A DNA stretch of 9,908 nucleotides from an uncultured Clostridium sp. (GCA_947062645.1 CAMSQT010000032.1:1-9908), one strand, 5' to 3'; positions 1 to 6,472 are shown, counted from the stretch's first letter. Numbers and translations: made by a program. The notes: a model not told the origin generated them from the letters alone.

Positions 1-45
1 ACACTCGATCCAACACTCTTTCCCTACACGACGCTCTTCCGATCT
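1..45. other. Illumina-type sequencing adapter (left end, synthetic)
   Basis: Bases 13-45 are the standard Illumina read-1 adapter, ending in GCTCTTCCGATCT. Bases 1-12 (ACACTCGATCCA) look like an added outer primer or tag. The whole 45 bases recur as an exact reverse complement at 9862-9906. This is library sequence, not genome, and it should be trimmed before any search. Confidence 0.97.
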
Positions 46-46
46 T

Positions 47-274
47 GCTTCAAATGAAGAAGAAATTAACCATCAAGAATTATTAAAAAAAGCGGAAGTT
101 AACCAAGAAGACTTAAAAACCAAATTAACCTTTGACTTAAAACTAAAATTAGAAAATGGAAATGAATACAAAACAACCATAACCCTAGACTTTCCCGTTG
201 GGAATGTAGTAGAAGAAGGTACCGTAGGAACCGAAATAACAGAAGTAAAAGACTTTGTTTTCAAGAGACTCTAA
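47..274 (+). CDS. C-terminal fragment of an unrecognised protein (5' truncated)
   Basis: An open frame runs from the adapter junction to TAA at 272-274, giving the last 75 residues of a protein whose start lies outside the fragment. The sequence begins ASNEEEINHQELLKKAEV and ends EVKDFVFKRL. It is charged and hydrophilic at first. It then has alternating hydrophobic and polar stretches (KLTFDLKLKLENG, TTITLDFPVG) typical of beta strands, so a small beta-rich C-terminal domain is likely. I see no membrane segment and no recognisable motif, and I do not assign a family. The codons (AAA, GAA, TTA, ACC) match the neighbouring genes. No clear terminator follows, although the next gene has its own promoter. 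The overlapping antisense frame is a shadow. Confidence 0.7.
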   Translation, partial: ASNEEEINHQELLKKAEVNQEDLKTKLTFDLKLKLENGNEYKTTITLDFPVGNVVEEGTVGTEITEVKDFVFKRL

Positions 275-326
275 AATAGTACCTAAAAACAAGCAATAGA
301 AACTTTTAAATAATACCAAAATTCTC

Positions 327-355
327 TTGCTAAAATCTAAAATTCAGTATATAAT
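327..355 (+). promoter_or_regulatory. Vegetative (sigma-A-type) promoter of the SRP RNA
   Basis: TTGCTA at 327-332 and a perfect TATAAT at 350-355 are separated by 17 bases. The predicted transcription start, about 6-7 bases downstream, falls at the first base of the SRP RNA closing helix (361), which supports both calls. Confidence 0.8.
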
Positions 356-360
356 AAAAA

Positions 361-494
361 TGGTCAAAAACTTAATCTTTGTATGGAGAGAATCCAATAA
401 AGACCTATGAATCTTGTCAGGTCCGGAAGGAAGCAGCAATAAGTAGAAATCTTTATGTGGAATCTTTCCATAGAGAGATTAAGAAGTAAGACCA
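361..494 (+). ncRNA. ffs: Signal recognition particle RNA, small bacterial type (4.5S-like)
   Basis: This RNA is the scaffold of the signal recognition particle. It binds Ffh and, with FtsY, targets nascent membrane and secreted proteins. The universally conserved domain IV is obvious: GTCAGGTCCGGAAGGAAGCA around 416-435, with the GGAA tetraloop closed by TCC/GGA. Outside it a long hairpin forms: TGGTC (361-365) pairs with GACCA (490-494), CTTAATCT..TATGGA with TCCATA..AGATTAAG, and ATAAAGA with TCTTTAT. The whole is one rod of about 134 nt. No Alu-type 5' domain is visible, unlike the roughly 270-nt RNA of Bacillus. The T-rich run after 494 can serve as the terminator tail of the closing stem. 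Position directly before dnaX is typical of Firmicutes. The exact ends are inferred from pairing. Confidence 0.93.
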
Positions 495-523
495 TTTATT
501 TTTGAATTTTTAAAGCTCTTTGG

Positions 524-533
524 AAGGATGTGA
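524..533 (+). promoter_or_regulatory. Extended Shine-Dalgarno that sets the dnaX start
   Basis: AAGGATGTGA differs by one base from the full anti-SD complement AAGGAGGTGA. It lies five bases before GTG at 539. The upstream in-frame GTG at 530 lies inside this element, so it cannot be the start. Confidence 0.7.
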
Positions 534-538
534 GAAAA

Positions 539-2155
539 GTGGCGTACACAGCATTATATCGAAAATTTAGACCGTTAACATTTAGTGAAATGGTAGGACA
601 AGAGCATATCACCAAAACCCTAAAAAACCAAATTATAGCCGGGAGAGTAGGGCATGCCTATTTGTTAAATGGAGGAAGAGGAACCGGAAAAACATCAGCA
701 GCAAAAATACTAGCAAGAGCCATTAACTGTTTAGACCCAAAAGACGGAGAACCATGTAACAAATGTGAAATCTGTAAAGCTACCTTAGCAGGCTCACTAA
801 CAGACATCGTAGAAATGGACGCAGCCTCTAACAACAGTGTAGAAGACATTCGATCCATTCGTGAAGAAGTAAATTTTCTACCAACAAAAGCAAAATACAG
901 AGTATACATCATAGACGAGGTTCATATGTTATCAACAGGAGCCTTCAACGCCTTACTAAAAACACTAGAAGAGCCACCAGAGCATGTAAAATTCATATTA
1001 GCAACAACAGAGCCACAAAAATTGCCAGCAACCATACTTTCAAGATGTCAACGATTTGACTATAAAAGAATTTCCAATGAAGACATCATAAAAAGGCTAG
1101 AAATTGTATGCAAAGAAAGCAAAATCGAAGCCACCCAAGGAGCCTTAGCAATCATAGCTTCTTTAGCCGAAGGTGCTATGAGAGACGCTTTATCTATTTT
1201 AGAAAGATGTATTCAAGATGGAGATAACAAGATAGACGAAGACAAAATAAAAGATTTAGTGGGAATTCCAAAAGTTACCTTTGTAAATAGTATCATGAAA
1301 GCCTTACTTGAATATGATGTAGATAAAGCACTAGAAAAGCTTAGCGAAATATTAAAAGAAGGAAAAGATATCAATCAATTTATTTGGGAAATGATAAAAT
1401 ATGTTAAAGACGTCCTAATTTATCAGGCAACCCAAAAATTAGATTTATATAATGACGAAGAAATAAGCCAAATAAAAGAGATAGCAGAAAAAACACCAAA
1501 AAATAAATTAGTAGACATAGTATACAAGTTATCACAATTAGAAAGTAACATAAAACAAACAACACAAAAAACTATCATGCTTCAAGCCGGTATTATCAAG
1601 CTATGTAACCAAGAAGTGGAAAATAGTCAGAACATAGAAGAAAGAATCCAAAAAATAGAAAATTATTTAAAATCAGGAAAAGCAAATTTAGCTGGTACAG
1701 CTAGAAATACAAACAATGTAGTAACCAAAGCACCAAGCAATTCTCAAAAAACAATGGAAGTAGCATCAAGTACAAAAGTAAGCCAAACCAAGCCAATAAA
1801 CACTAAAAAATACGCTAAAAATCCAACTGAATATTGGCCACAAATCTTAAACGATTTAAAACAAAGTGGAAAAATTGTACTATATACAAACCTAATAGGA
1901 ACCATAGCAACAGAACTAAACGACATGACAATAGGAATTGAATTTCCAAAAGGAATAAGTCCATTTGGAAAAACTGTTTTAGAAAAGCAAGAAAATATAA
2001 GAGAAATTTCAAACTTAGTATCTATGGCTTATGGCAAAGAAATGCAAATAAAATATTTAACAGAAAGCCAAACGACTACTGCTCCAGTCACAGAAGAAGA
2101 AAATTTGCAAGAATTAGCAGAGCAATCAAACATACCATTTAATATAATAGAATAA
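539..2155 (+). CDS. dnaX: DNA polymerase III subunit gamma/tau (clamp-loader ATPase)
   Basis: DnaX is the AAA+ motor of the clamp loader. It opens the beta clamp and places it on primed DNA at the replication fork. The start is GTG 539, giving 538 residues that begin VAYTALYRKFRP, the family N-terminus; the longer frame from 530 has no room for a ribosome site. In this numbering: Walker A GGRGTGKTS at about 45-53, a zinc site with Cys64, Cys73, Cys76 and Cys79, Walker B VYIIDEVH at about 122-129, sensor 1 around ILATTEPQKLPATI, and the SRC box at 168-170. Residues beyond about 360 form the lysine- and threonine-rich linker and the C-terminal tau region, so the gene encodes full-length tau. 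Length is close to other Firmicute DnaX proteins. It heads an operon with ybaB and recR and contains no CGG codon. Confidence 0.97.
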   Translation: MAYTALYRKFRPLTFSEMVGQEHITKTLKNQIIAGRVGHAYLLNGGRGTGKTSAAKILARAINCLDPKDGEPCNKCEICKATLAGSLTDIVEMDAASNNSVEDIRSIREEVNFLPTKAKYRVYIIDEVHMLSTGAFNALLKTLEEPPEHVKFILATTEPQKLPATILSRCQRFDYKRISNEDIIKRLEIVCKESKIEATQGALAIIASLAEGAMRDALSILERCIQDGDNKIDEDKIKDLVGIPKVTFVNSIMKALLEYDVDKALEKLSEILKEGKDINQFIWEMIKYVKDVLIYQATQKLDLYNDEEISQIKEIAEKTPKNKLVDIVYKLSQLESNIKQTTQKTIMLQAGIIKLCNQEVENSQNIEERIQKIENYLKSGKANLAGTARNTNNVVTKAPSNSQKTMEVASSTKVSQTKPINTKKYAKNPTEYWPQILNDLKQSGKIVLYTNLIGTIATELNDMTIGIEFPKGISPFGKTVLEKQENIREISNLVSMAYGKEMQIKYLTESQTTTAPVTEEENLQELAEQSNIPFNIIE

Positions 2156-2198
2156 TTTATAAAAACAAAAATCAATAAAAAGAAAGGAGAAATAAAAA

Positions 2199-2547
2199 AT
2201 GAGTAAAAGAGGAGGCTTCCCAGGAGGAATGGGAGGATTTGGAGGAATGAACCTAAACAACTTAATGAAAGAAGCAAAAAAAATGCAAGCAGACATGGAA
2301 AAATCACAAGCAGAATTAGCAACCAAGGAATTTGAAGCAACAGCAGGAGGAGGCGCAATCACAGTCAAAGTATCAGGAGAAAAAACCATCAAAGAAATCA
2401 AAATAAAACCAGAAGTAGTAGATCGGAGACGACGTAGAAATGCTAGAAGACTTAATCCTAACATGCGTAAACGAAGCCTTAAGAAAAGTAGACAATGAGC
2501 AAGCCAATGCATTAGGAAAATTCAACATACCAGGAATAGGGATTTAG
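2199..2547 (+). CDS. ybaB: YbaB/EbfC nucleoid-associated protein, read through a +1 shift at CGG
   Basis: YbaB/EbfC family proteins are small dimeric DNA-binding proteins, usually encoded between dnaX and recR as here. The start is ATG 2199 after AAAGGAG, eight bases away. The first frame gives a Gly/Met-rich N-terminus (GGFPGGMGGFGGM), the coiled helix NLNNLMKEAKKMQADMEK, and strands through EIKIKPEVVD, residue 75. From there the zero frame turns into an Arg-rich tail ending at 2498. The next frame continues the family exactly: DDVEMLEDLILTCVNEALRK and a NIPGIGI C-terminus ending at TAG 2545-2547. Skipping the C of codon CGG (2424) joins them as VVD-G-DDVEML and restores 115 residues, a normal family length. 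Whether this is recoding or a one-base sequence error is open. The gene identity is not in doubt. Confidence 0.9.
2424..2426 (+). other. CGG codon at the frame change in ybaB (candidate +1 recoding site)
   Basis: The zero frame reads GTA GTA GAT CGG AGA CGA. Dropping C2424 gives GTA GTA GAT GGA GAC GAC GTA, the continuation expected for YbaB. The new codon is glycine GGA. Caution: AGATCGGA at 2420-2427 equals the first eight bases of the sequencing adapter, so read trimming could have disturbed this one site. Confidence 0.6.
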
Positions 2548-2594
2548 GGACGTTCCTTAAATCCCTACTTTGGGGATTAGGGGACAGTCTTAAA
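2539..2594 (+). repeat. REP-like imperfect direct repeat with two competing hairpins
   Basis: Two related units, GGGATTTAGGGACGTTCCTT (from 2539) and GGGATTAGGGGACAGTCTT (from 2574), are about 35 bases apart. In RNA, 2539-2549 pairs with 2555-2565: 11 base pairs with one G-U and a five-base loop. Alternatively AATCCC (2560-2565) pairs with GGGATT (2573-2578). The two structures share an arm and exclude each other. The element overlaps the last codons of ybaB and ends just before the recR ribosome site. No T-run follows, so it is not a simple terminator. GGGACGTTCC/GGGGACAGTC-like units recall dispersed repeats in Firmicutes, but a family assignment is inference. Confidence 0.5.
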
Positions 2595-2612
2595 AAAGGA
2601 AGGAAAATAAAA

Positions 2613-3212
2613 ATGTCACTTTATGCGCCATCTATCGAAAAATTAATTGAAAGTTTTGAAAGGTTACCAAGCATTGGGCATAAAACAGCTGCAAGGCTTG
2701 CTTTTCATATATTAAACAGCACAGAGCAAGAAACAAATGAATTTATAGCATCAATCGTAAATGCTAAGAAAAATCTAAAATATTGTAGTAAATGTTATAA
2801 CATAACAGACGAAGACCCATGTAATATTTGTAGCAATCCAAAAAGAGACCAATCCATTATTTGCGTAGTAGAAGATGTAAGAGATGTTGTAGCCATGGAA
2901 AAAACACATGAATTTAAAGGCGTATATCATGTTTTACACGGCTCTATTTCCCCTATGAATGGGATAGGACCAGATGACATTAAAATTAAAGAATTACTAG
3001 CAAGATTAATGGAAGGACAAGTAAAAGAAGTGATTCTAGCAACCAACCCAAGAGTAGAGGGAGAAGCAACAGCTATGTATCTGTCAAAATTAATCAAACC
3101 ATTGGGAATAACAGTAACAAGAATAGCACATGGAATCCCTGTTGGTGGAGACTTAGAATATACAGACGAAATTACTTTAACAAAAGCATTAGAGGGAAGA
3201 AGACAGTTATAA
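2613..3212 (+). CDS. recR: Recombination mediator protein RecR
   Basis: RecR acts with RecO, and often RecF, to load RecA on gapped DNA covered by single-strand binding protein. The 199-residue protein is full length and begins at ATG 2613 behind AAGGAAGG (2596-2603). Visible parts in order: a helix-hairpin-helix region (ERLPSIGHKTAARLA, about 16-30), a four-cysteine zinc motif (Cys58, Cys61, Cys70, Cys73), a Toprim domain from about 81 (ICVVEDVRDV, then ATNPRVEGEATA near 143), and the conserved C-terminus GIPVGGDLEYTDEITL. It is the third gene of the dnaX-ybaB-recR operon. The REP-like hairpins just upstream might modulate its expression. There is no CGG codon and nothing abnormal. Confidence 0.97.
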   Translation: MSLYAPSIEKLIESFERLPSIGHKTAARLAFHILNSTEQETNEFIASIVNAKKNLKYCSKCYNITDEDPCNICSNPKRDQSIICVVEDVRDVVAMEKTHEFKGVYHVLHGSISPMNGIGPDDIKIKELLARLMEGQVKEVILATNPRVEGEATAMYLSKLIKPLGITVTRIAHGIPVGGDLEYTDEITLTKALEGRRQL

Positions 3213-3214
3213 AT

Positions 3215-3256
3215 AAAATGCAGTAGTTGAATACCAACAAACTGCATTTTTATTTT
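3215..3256. terminator. Bidirectional terminator between recR and the glycosyltransferase gene
   Basis: AAAATGCAGT (3215-3224) and ACTGCATTTT (3241-3250) are perfect 10-base arms. Inside, GTTG (3226-3229) can pair with CAAC (3235-3238). A T-rich tail follows on the plus strand and a shorter one on the minus strand. It sits between two convergent genes. Confidence 0.85.
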
Positions 3257-3264
3257 GTGCTAGA

Positions 3265-4389
3265 TTATGCCAAAAGGATTTTACAAATTTCTTTTGTCGA
3301 ATTAGGATGTCCAAGTAATAAAGCATTTGTAGCCATTTGGTTTAGCTTATTAGGATTAGAAAATAAATCATGAAAAACCTTAGAAATATCCATGTCCTTT
3401 TTTAGCCAAATACCAACCTGCCTTTGCTCTAAAAATTCGGCATTTTCTTCCTCTTGACCGGGAATTGGATTAATAATTAGCATAGGAACACCGCAAGCTA
3501 AAGATTCCGTAGTTGTCATACCACCGTGGCTTACTGATGACCAAATCAGCAACGGCCATAAGCTGTGGGATTTGATTAGTAAAACTCAAGACTTTAACAC
3601 GTTTATCTGCCTTGTTTTTTTGAACTAGTTCTTCAAATTTAGCTTTCATTTTAGCATTTTTTCCAGCAATGGCAATAATTTGAAGGTCATCAGAAAATTT
3701 TAGCAAACAATCGAAAATCGCAAAAGTTTTGGACTTCCCTAAACCGGAACTCGCCACCGCCAAAAAATAAAATATTTTTTTTCCCTTCTTTTAATTGATA
3801 ATGCTTCAAAATTTCTTTTTTATCATAATTTTTTAAAAACTTATTAGACAAAGGAATACCAGTTACAAAAACTTTTTCCAAAGGAATGTTTTTGGACAAT
3901 AGATATTGCTTCATATTATCATTTGCCACAAAAAAGAAATCTGTAAAATCACTACCAACAAGCCATTGATCATGAGGAGCAAAATCTGTCATAATAGTTG
4001 CAATTTTTGCCGAAATTTTATTTTTTCTTTTTAAATAACTACACATCTGGCTACTAAAAGGGTGGGTAGAAATAATTAAATCAGGCTTTTTATTGCGTAA
4101 CAAACGAAGCAACTTAATTGCCATAATTTTATTAGACCTAGTAGAAAGATGTGCCAAAGGACCTTTTTGTGAATCGCTATAAATTCTGCCCCATACCCAA
4201 GGAGCTTTTTTAGCGGCCTCTCTGTAGGCAACGGTTGTTAGTTTTTCTACTGTTTTATTCACATACTTCATACAATCAATCATTTCTACAAAATGACCGT
4301 CACCGCAAATTAGAAATAGATTCATAAACAGATTTAGCAGCATTTAAATGACCACCACCATAAGAAGCATAAAAAATTAAAATATTCAT
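3265..4389 (-). CDS. UgtP/MGDG-synthase-type glycosyltransferase (GT28), interrupted by three CGG frame changes
   Basis: Family members transfer sugar from UDP-sugars to diacylglycerol at the inner membrane face, making glycolipids and lipoteichoic acid anchors. The start is ATG 4389 after a TAGGAGA ribosome site. In zero frame the gene falls into four pieces. Joining them by skipping the C of CGG at 4305, 3746 and 3526 gives one 373-residue protein, close to the UgtP length of about 380. Landmarks in the joined protein: N-terminal ASYGGGH (8-14), KTVEKLTTVAYREAAKKAP, STHPFSSQM, MTDFAPHDQWLVG, the nucleotide-sugar loop GGGEFGLGK (second junction at G215), and KPGGMTTTESLACG (third junction at G288), then NPIPGQEEENAEFL. 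Apart from the shifts the protein looks well kept, with no in-frame stop or missing motif, so a decayed pseudogene is unlikely. Exact sugar and acceptor cannot be read from sequence. Confidence 0.88.
3524..3526 (-). other. CGG frame-change site 3 in the glycosyltransferase gene
   Basis: The minus-strand zero frame reads AGT AAG CCA CGG TGG TAT. Skipping C3526 gives AAG CCA GGT GGT ATG ACA, that is K-P-G-G-M-T. This is the conserved GT28 C-domain motif, so the target reading frame is strongly supported. Confidence 0.75.
3744..3746 (-). other. CGG frame-change site 2 in the glycosyltransferase gene
   Basis: The minus-strand zero frame reads GGC GAG TTC CGG TTT AGG. Skipping C3746 gives GAG TTC GGT TTA GGG AAG, that is E-F-G-L-G-K, the continuation of the family's GGGEFGLGK loop. 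The junction residue again becomes glycine (GGT). Confidence 0.75.
4303..4305 (-). other. CGG frame-change site 1 in the glycosyltransferase gene
   Basis: The minus-strand zero frame reads TCT AAT TTG CGG TGA, so it stops at once. Skipping C4305 gives TTG GGT GAC GGT CAT TTT, that is L-G-D-G-H-F, joining residues 1-28 to the rest of the N-terminal domain. This stretch is variable in the family, so a lost T in the preceding TTT would also fit. Confidence 0.65.
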
Positions 4390-4460
4390 AAAATCTCCTA
4401 TTCTATTAAAAATCATTATTACAAAAATAATTCAAAATAATGACCTAATTTTCTAATGGC

Positions 4461-4489
4461 ATTTTATCACAAAAAAAATAAAATTTCAA
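4461..4489 (-). promoter_or_regulatory. Sigma-A-type promoter of the glycosyltransferase gene
   Basis: On the minus strand TTGAAA (4489-4484) and TAAAAT (4466-4461) are separated by 17 bases. The expected start near 4454 leaves a leader of about 65 bases before ATG 4389. Confidence 0.6.
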
Positions 4490-4495
4490 AAAATG

Positions 4496-4525
4496 GAATA
4501 TTTTTTAAATAAAAAATACAAAATA
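4496..4525 (+). promoter_or_regulatory. Possible forespore (sigma-G-like) promoter of sleB-ypeB
   Basis: GAATA (4496-4500), 18 bases, then CAAAATA (4519-4525) match the sigma-G pattern GNATR / CATNNTA with one -10 mismatch. The same CAAAATAA core stands before the SASP gene. In Bacillus, sleB and ssp genes are sigma-G dependent. AT-richness makes chance matches easy. Confidence 0.45.
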
Positions 4526-4558
4526 AGATAGAAAAATAAAAAAGAAAAAGGTGATTCT

Positions 4559-5035
4559 TTGAAAAATATAAAAAAAATATTCCAAATAATTTTGATATTA
4601 CTAGGTATTATCCTATTAATTTTATTTCTAAAAGGTGACATAACAAACAAAAGTGTCACATATGCAGCATCATCAAGAACGCCAGACGTTCAATTAATGG
4701 CAAGAGCCATTAATGGAGAAGCAAGAGGAGAGCCTTACGAAGGGCAAGTTGCTGTAGGTGCCGTTATTCTAAATCGTGTAAAAAGTTCACAATTTCCCAA
4801 CAGCATAGCAGGTGTAATTTATCAATCAGGAGCCTTTACAGCAGTAGCAGATGGACAAATAAATGCAGCCATAAGCGAAGGATCTACGGTATATAAAGCA
4901 GCCCAAGATGCTATGAACGGATGGGATCCAACAGGTGGATGTATTTATTATTTCAATCCAGCAACAGCAACCAACAAATGGATTTGGTCAAGACCGCATG
5001 TAAAAACGATAGGAAAGCATCGTTTTTGCAAATAA
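4559..5035 (+). CDS. sleB: SleB/CwlJ-type spore cortex-lytic hydrolase, short form
   Basis: SleB is a lytic transglycosylase that degrades muramic-lactam-containing cortex peptidoglycan during germination. The start is TTG 4559, four bases after AGGTGA in AAAAGGTGAT. The 158-residue protein has a membrane anchor or signal segment at 7-25. From about 42 the Hydrolase_2 domain follows, with RAINGEARGEPYEGQVAVGAVILNR split across 49-73; Glu54 is the likely catalytic acid. Family landmarks FPNSIAGVIYQSGAF and GCIYYFNPATATNKWIW follow. The N-terminal peptidoglycan-binding domain of Bacillus SleB is absent, so the membrane segment leads almost straight into the catalytic domain. A CwlJ-like role is possible, but the ypeB gene 25 bases downstream favours SleB. 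A perfect inverted repeat lies in the last codons. Confidence 0.93.
   Translation: MKNIKKIFQIILILLGIILLILFLKGDITNKSVTYAASSRTPDVQLMARAINGEARGEPYEGQVAVGAVILNRVKSSQFPNSIAGVIYQSGAFTAVADGQINAAISEGSTVYKAAQDAMNGWDPTGGCIYYFNPATATNKWIWSRPHVKTIGKHRFCK
5002..5027 (+). terminator. Terminator-like hairpin inside the 3' end of sleB
   Basis: AAAAACGAT (5002-5010) and ATCGTTTTT (5019-5027) are perfect nine-base arms with an eight-base loop, and the right arm ends in five Ts. The stem is GC-poor. It lies within the last codons of sleB and before ypeB, so it could lower the amount of ypeB message relative to sleB. Chance is not excluded. Confidence 0.3.
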
Positions 5036-5060
5036 AAAACATTAATAAGGAGAAATGAAC

Positions 5061-6434
5061 ATGAATAAATTACAAGATTGGAAAGAAAGATTAAAAAAAG
5101 GACACATGTTAAGTGTCATTTGTGTATTGTTAGTTGTAGTAGTAGCATTAGGAATTATTCTTTATAAAAAACAACAAGAATATAAACAAACAGCAGAAAA
5201 TAGCTATAATATGGCATTTTATGAATTAGTGGGCTATGTGCAAAATGTAGAAACCTACCTAGCAAAAGCATTAATATCTTCTACTTCTCAACATGGGGCA
5301 GAAACTTTAACAAATTTATGGCGAGAAGCCAATATGGCTCAAAGCTATCTAGCAAGGCTTCCTATTGAAAGCCAAGAATTAGAAAATACTGAAAAGTTTC
5401 TAAATCAGGTAAGTGATTATAGTTATTCTTTATCAAGAAAAAATATTTACGATGAAAATTTAAGTGAAGAAGATTTAAAAAACTTAAAAGATTTACATGC
5501 TTATAGTGTAGAACTAGAAAATACTTTAAATCAATTGTCAGAAGATTTAAACACAGGCAGATTCTCCTGGGGAGAATTAACCAAAAAAGGAACAGTAGCA
5601 TTTGCCCAACAAGTAGATAATATTTCAAAGGAAAGTTTTAGTAACCTAGAAGAAAATTTTCATGAATATGCAGGGTTAATTTACGATGGTGCTTTTTCAG
5701 AACATCTAACAGGAGAAAACAAAAAAGGTTTAACAGGAGAAGAAATTGAAGAAGAACAAGCAAAAAAAATAGCAGAAGAATTTATTGGAAAAGATAACAT
5801 AAAGCAAACCGATAGTTTAGGTTTTAGTGAAAATGCAACGATTCCTGTTTATGATTTTTCAATAACAAACCAAAAAGACGAAACAACAAACCTATCAATC
5901 GCTAAAAAAGGCGGCCATATTGTATCTATGAATAGTAATAGAGAAGTTACAGCAGAAGCAATCTCACAAGAAGAAGCTGACCAAAAGGCAAAAGAATTTT
6001 TAGCACAAAAAGGCTTTCCAAACATGAAAGAAACTTATTATTTAAAACAAGAAGGAATTGTTACTATCAATTATGCGTCAACCCAAGAACAAGTAACAAT
6101 GTATCCAGACTTAATTAAAGTAAAAGTGGCCTTAGATAATGGAGAAGTTTTAGGAATGGAAACAACAGGTTATTTAAATAATCATACTAATAGAGACATT
6201 AAAAAAGTTAAAATAACAAAAGAAGAAGCTAAAAAAACATTAAATAAAGACTTACAAGTCCAAAGTGAAGGATTAGCAGTAATTCCGACTGAATGGAAAA
6301 CAGAAATCTTATGTTATGAATTTAAAGGAAAAGTAGAAGATAGAGAATTTTTGGTGTATATCAATGCAGAAAATGGTAGAGAAGAAGATATCTTAATTAT
6401 TACTAATACACCAAACGGGACATTGACAATGTAA
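5061..6434 (+). CDS. ypeB: Germination protein YpeB
   Basis: YpeB is a spore inner-membrane protein needed for SleB to accumulate and stay inactive until germination; each protein protects the other. ATG 5061 is preferred because it lies eight bases after AAGGAG (5047-5052); the in-frame ATG at 5055 is only two bases away. The 457-residue product has a short basic N-terminus and one membrane segment at about 17-36. A helical region rich in Glu, Asn and Gln extends to about 215. The C-terminal part is made of PepSY-type repeats: EEQAKKIAEEFIG, QEEADQKAKEFLAQKGF and KEEAKKTLNKDL begin successive repeats. Length is near the Bacillus protein (about 450). It is co-transcribed with sleB. No CGG codon is present. 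Confidence 0.93.
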   Translation: MNKLQDWKERLKKGHMLSVICVLLVVVVALGIILYKKQQEYKQTAENSYNMAFYELVGYVQNVETYLAKALISSTSQHGAETLTNLWREANMAQSYLARLPIESQELENTEKFLNQVSDYSYSLSRKNIYDENLSEEDLKNLKDLHAYSVELENTLNQLSEDLNTGRFSWGELTKKGTVAFAQQVDNISKESFSNLEENFHEYAGLIYDGAFSEHLTGENKKGLTGEEIEEEQAKKIAEEFIGKDNIKQTDSLGFSENATIPVYDFSITNQKDETTNLSIAKKGGHIVSMNSNREVTAEAISQEEADQKAKEFLAQKGFPNMKETYYLKQEGIVTINYASTQEQVTMYPDLIKVKVALDNGEVLGMETTGYLNNHTNRDIKKVKITKEEAKKTLNKDLQVQSEGLAVIPTEWKTEILCYEFKGKVEDREFLVYINAENGREEDILIITNTPNGTLTM

Positions 6435-6442
6435 AAAAATAC

Positions 6443-6472
6443 TTGACATAAATTACACAAATATGTTATGAT
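6443..6472 (+). promoter_or_regulatory. Strong sigma-A-type promoter of the small membrane-protein gene
   Basis: A consensus TTGACA (6443-6448) is followed after 18 bases by TATGAT (6467-6472). The start would lie near 6479. TTACA (6453-6457) and TGTAA (6472-6476) form a short inverted repeat across spacer and -10 and could be an operator. Confidence 0.75.

Noticed and set aside
530..538. Upstream in-frame GTG as the dnaX start
   Set aside because: It lies inside the Shine-Dalgarno AAGGATGTGA; GTG 539 has correct spacing and gives the family N-terminus.
1485..1505. A-runs in dnaX as a programmed frameshift or slippage site for a short gamma form
   Set aside because: The runs are only six As and have no canonical A-AAA-AAG heptamer or following stem that I can see; such runs are common in this AT-rich sequence.
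2029..2512. Long antisense frames over ybaB, and similar antisense frames over dnaX, ypeB and the Rpn-like gene
   Set aside because: They are shadows of clearly coding plus-strand genes, with no ribosome sites or plausible protein composition.
3265..4389. Glycosyltransferase as a decayed pseudogene
   Set aside because: All motifs are intact and the only lesions are three identical C-before-GGT events at CGG codons; random decay would add stops, deletions and shifts elsewhere.
5055..5060. ATG 5055 as the ypeB start
   Set aside because: It is only two bases after the ribosome site, while the in-frame ATG 5061 is well spaced.
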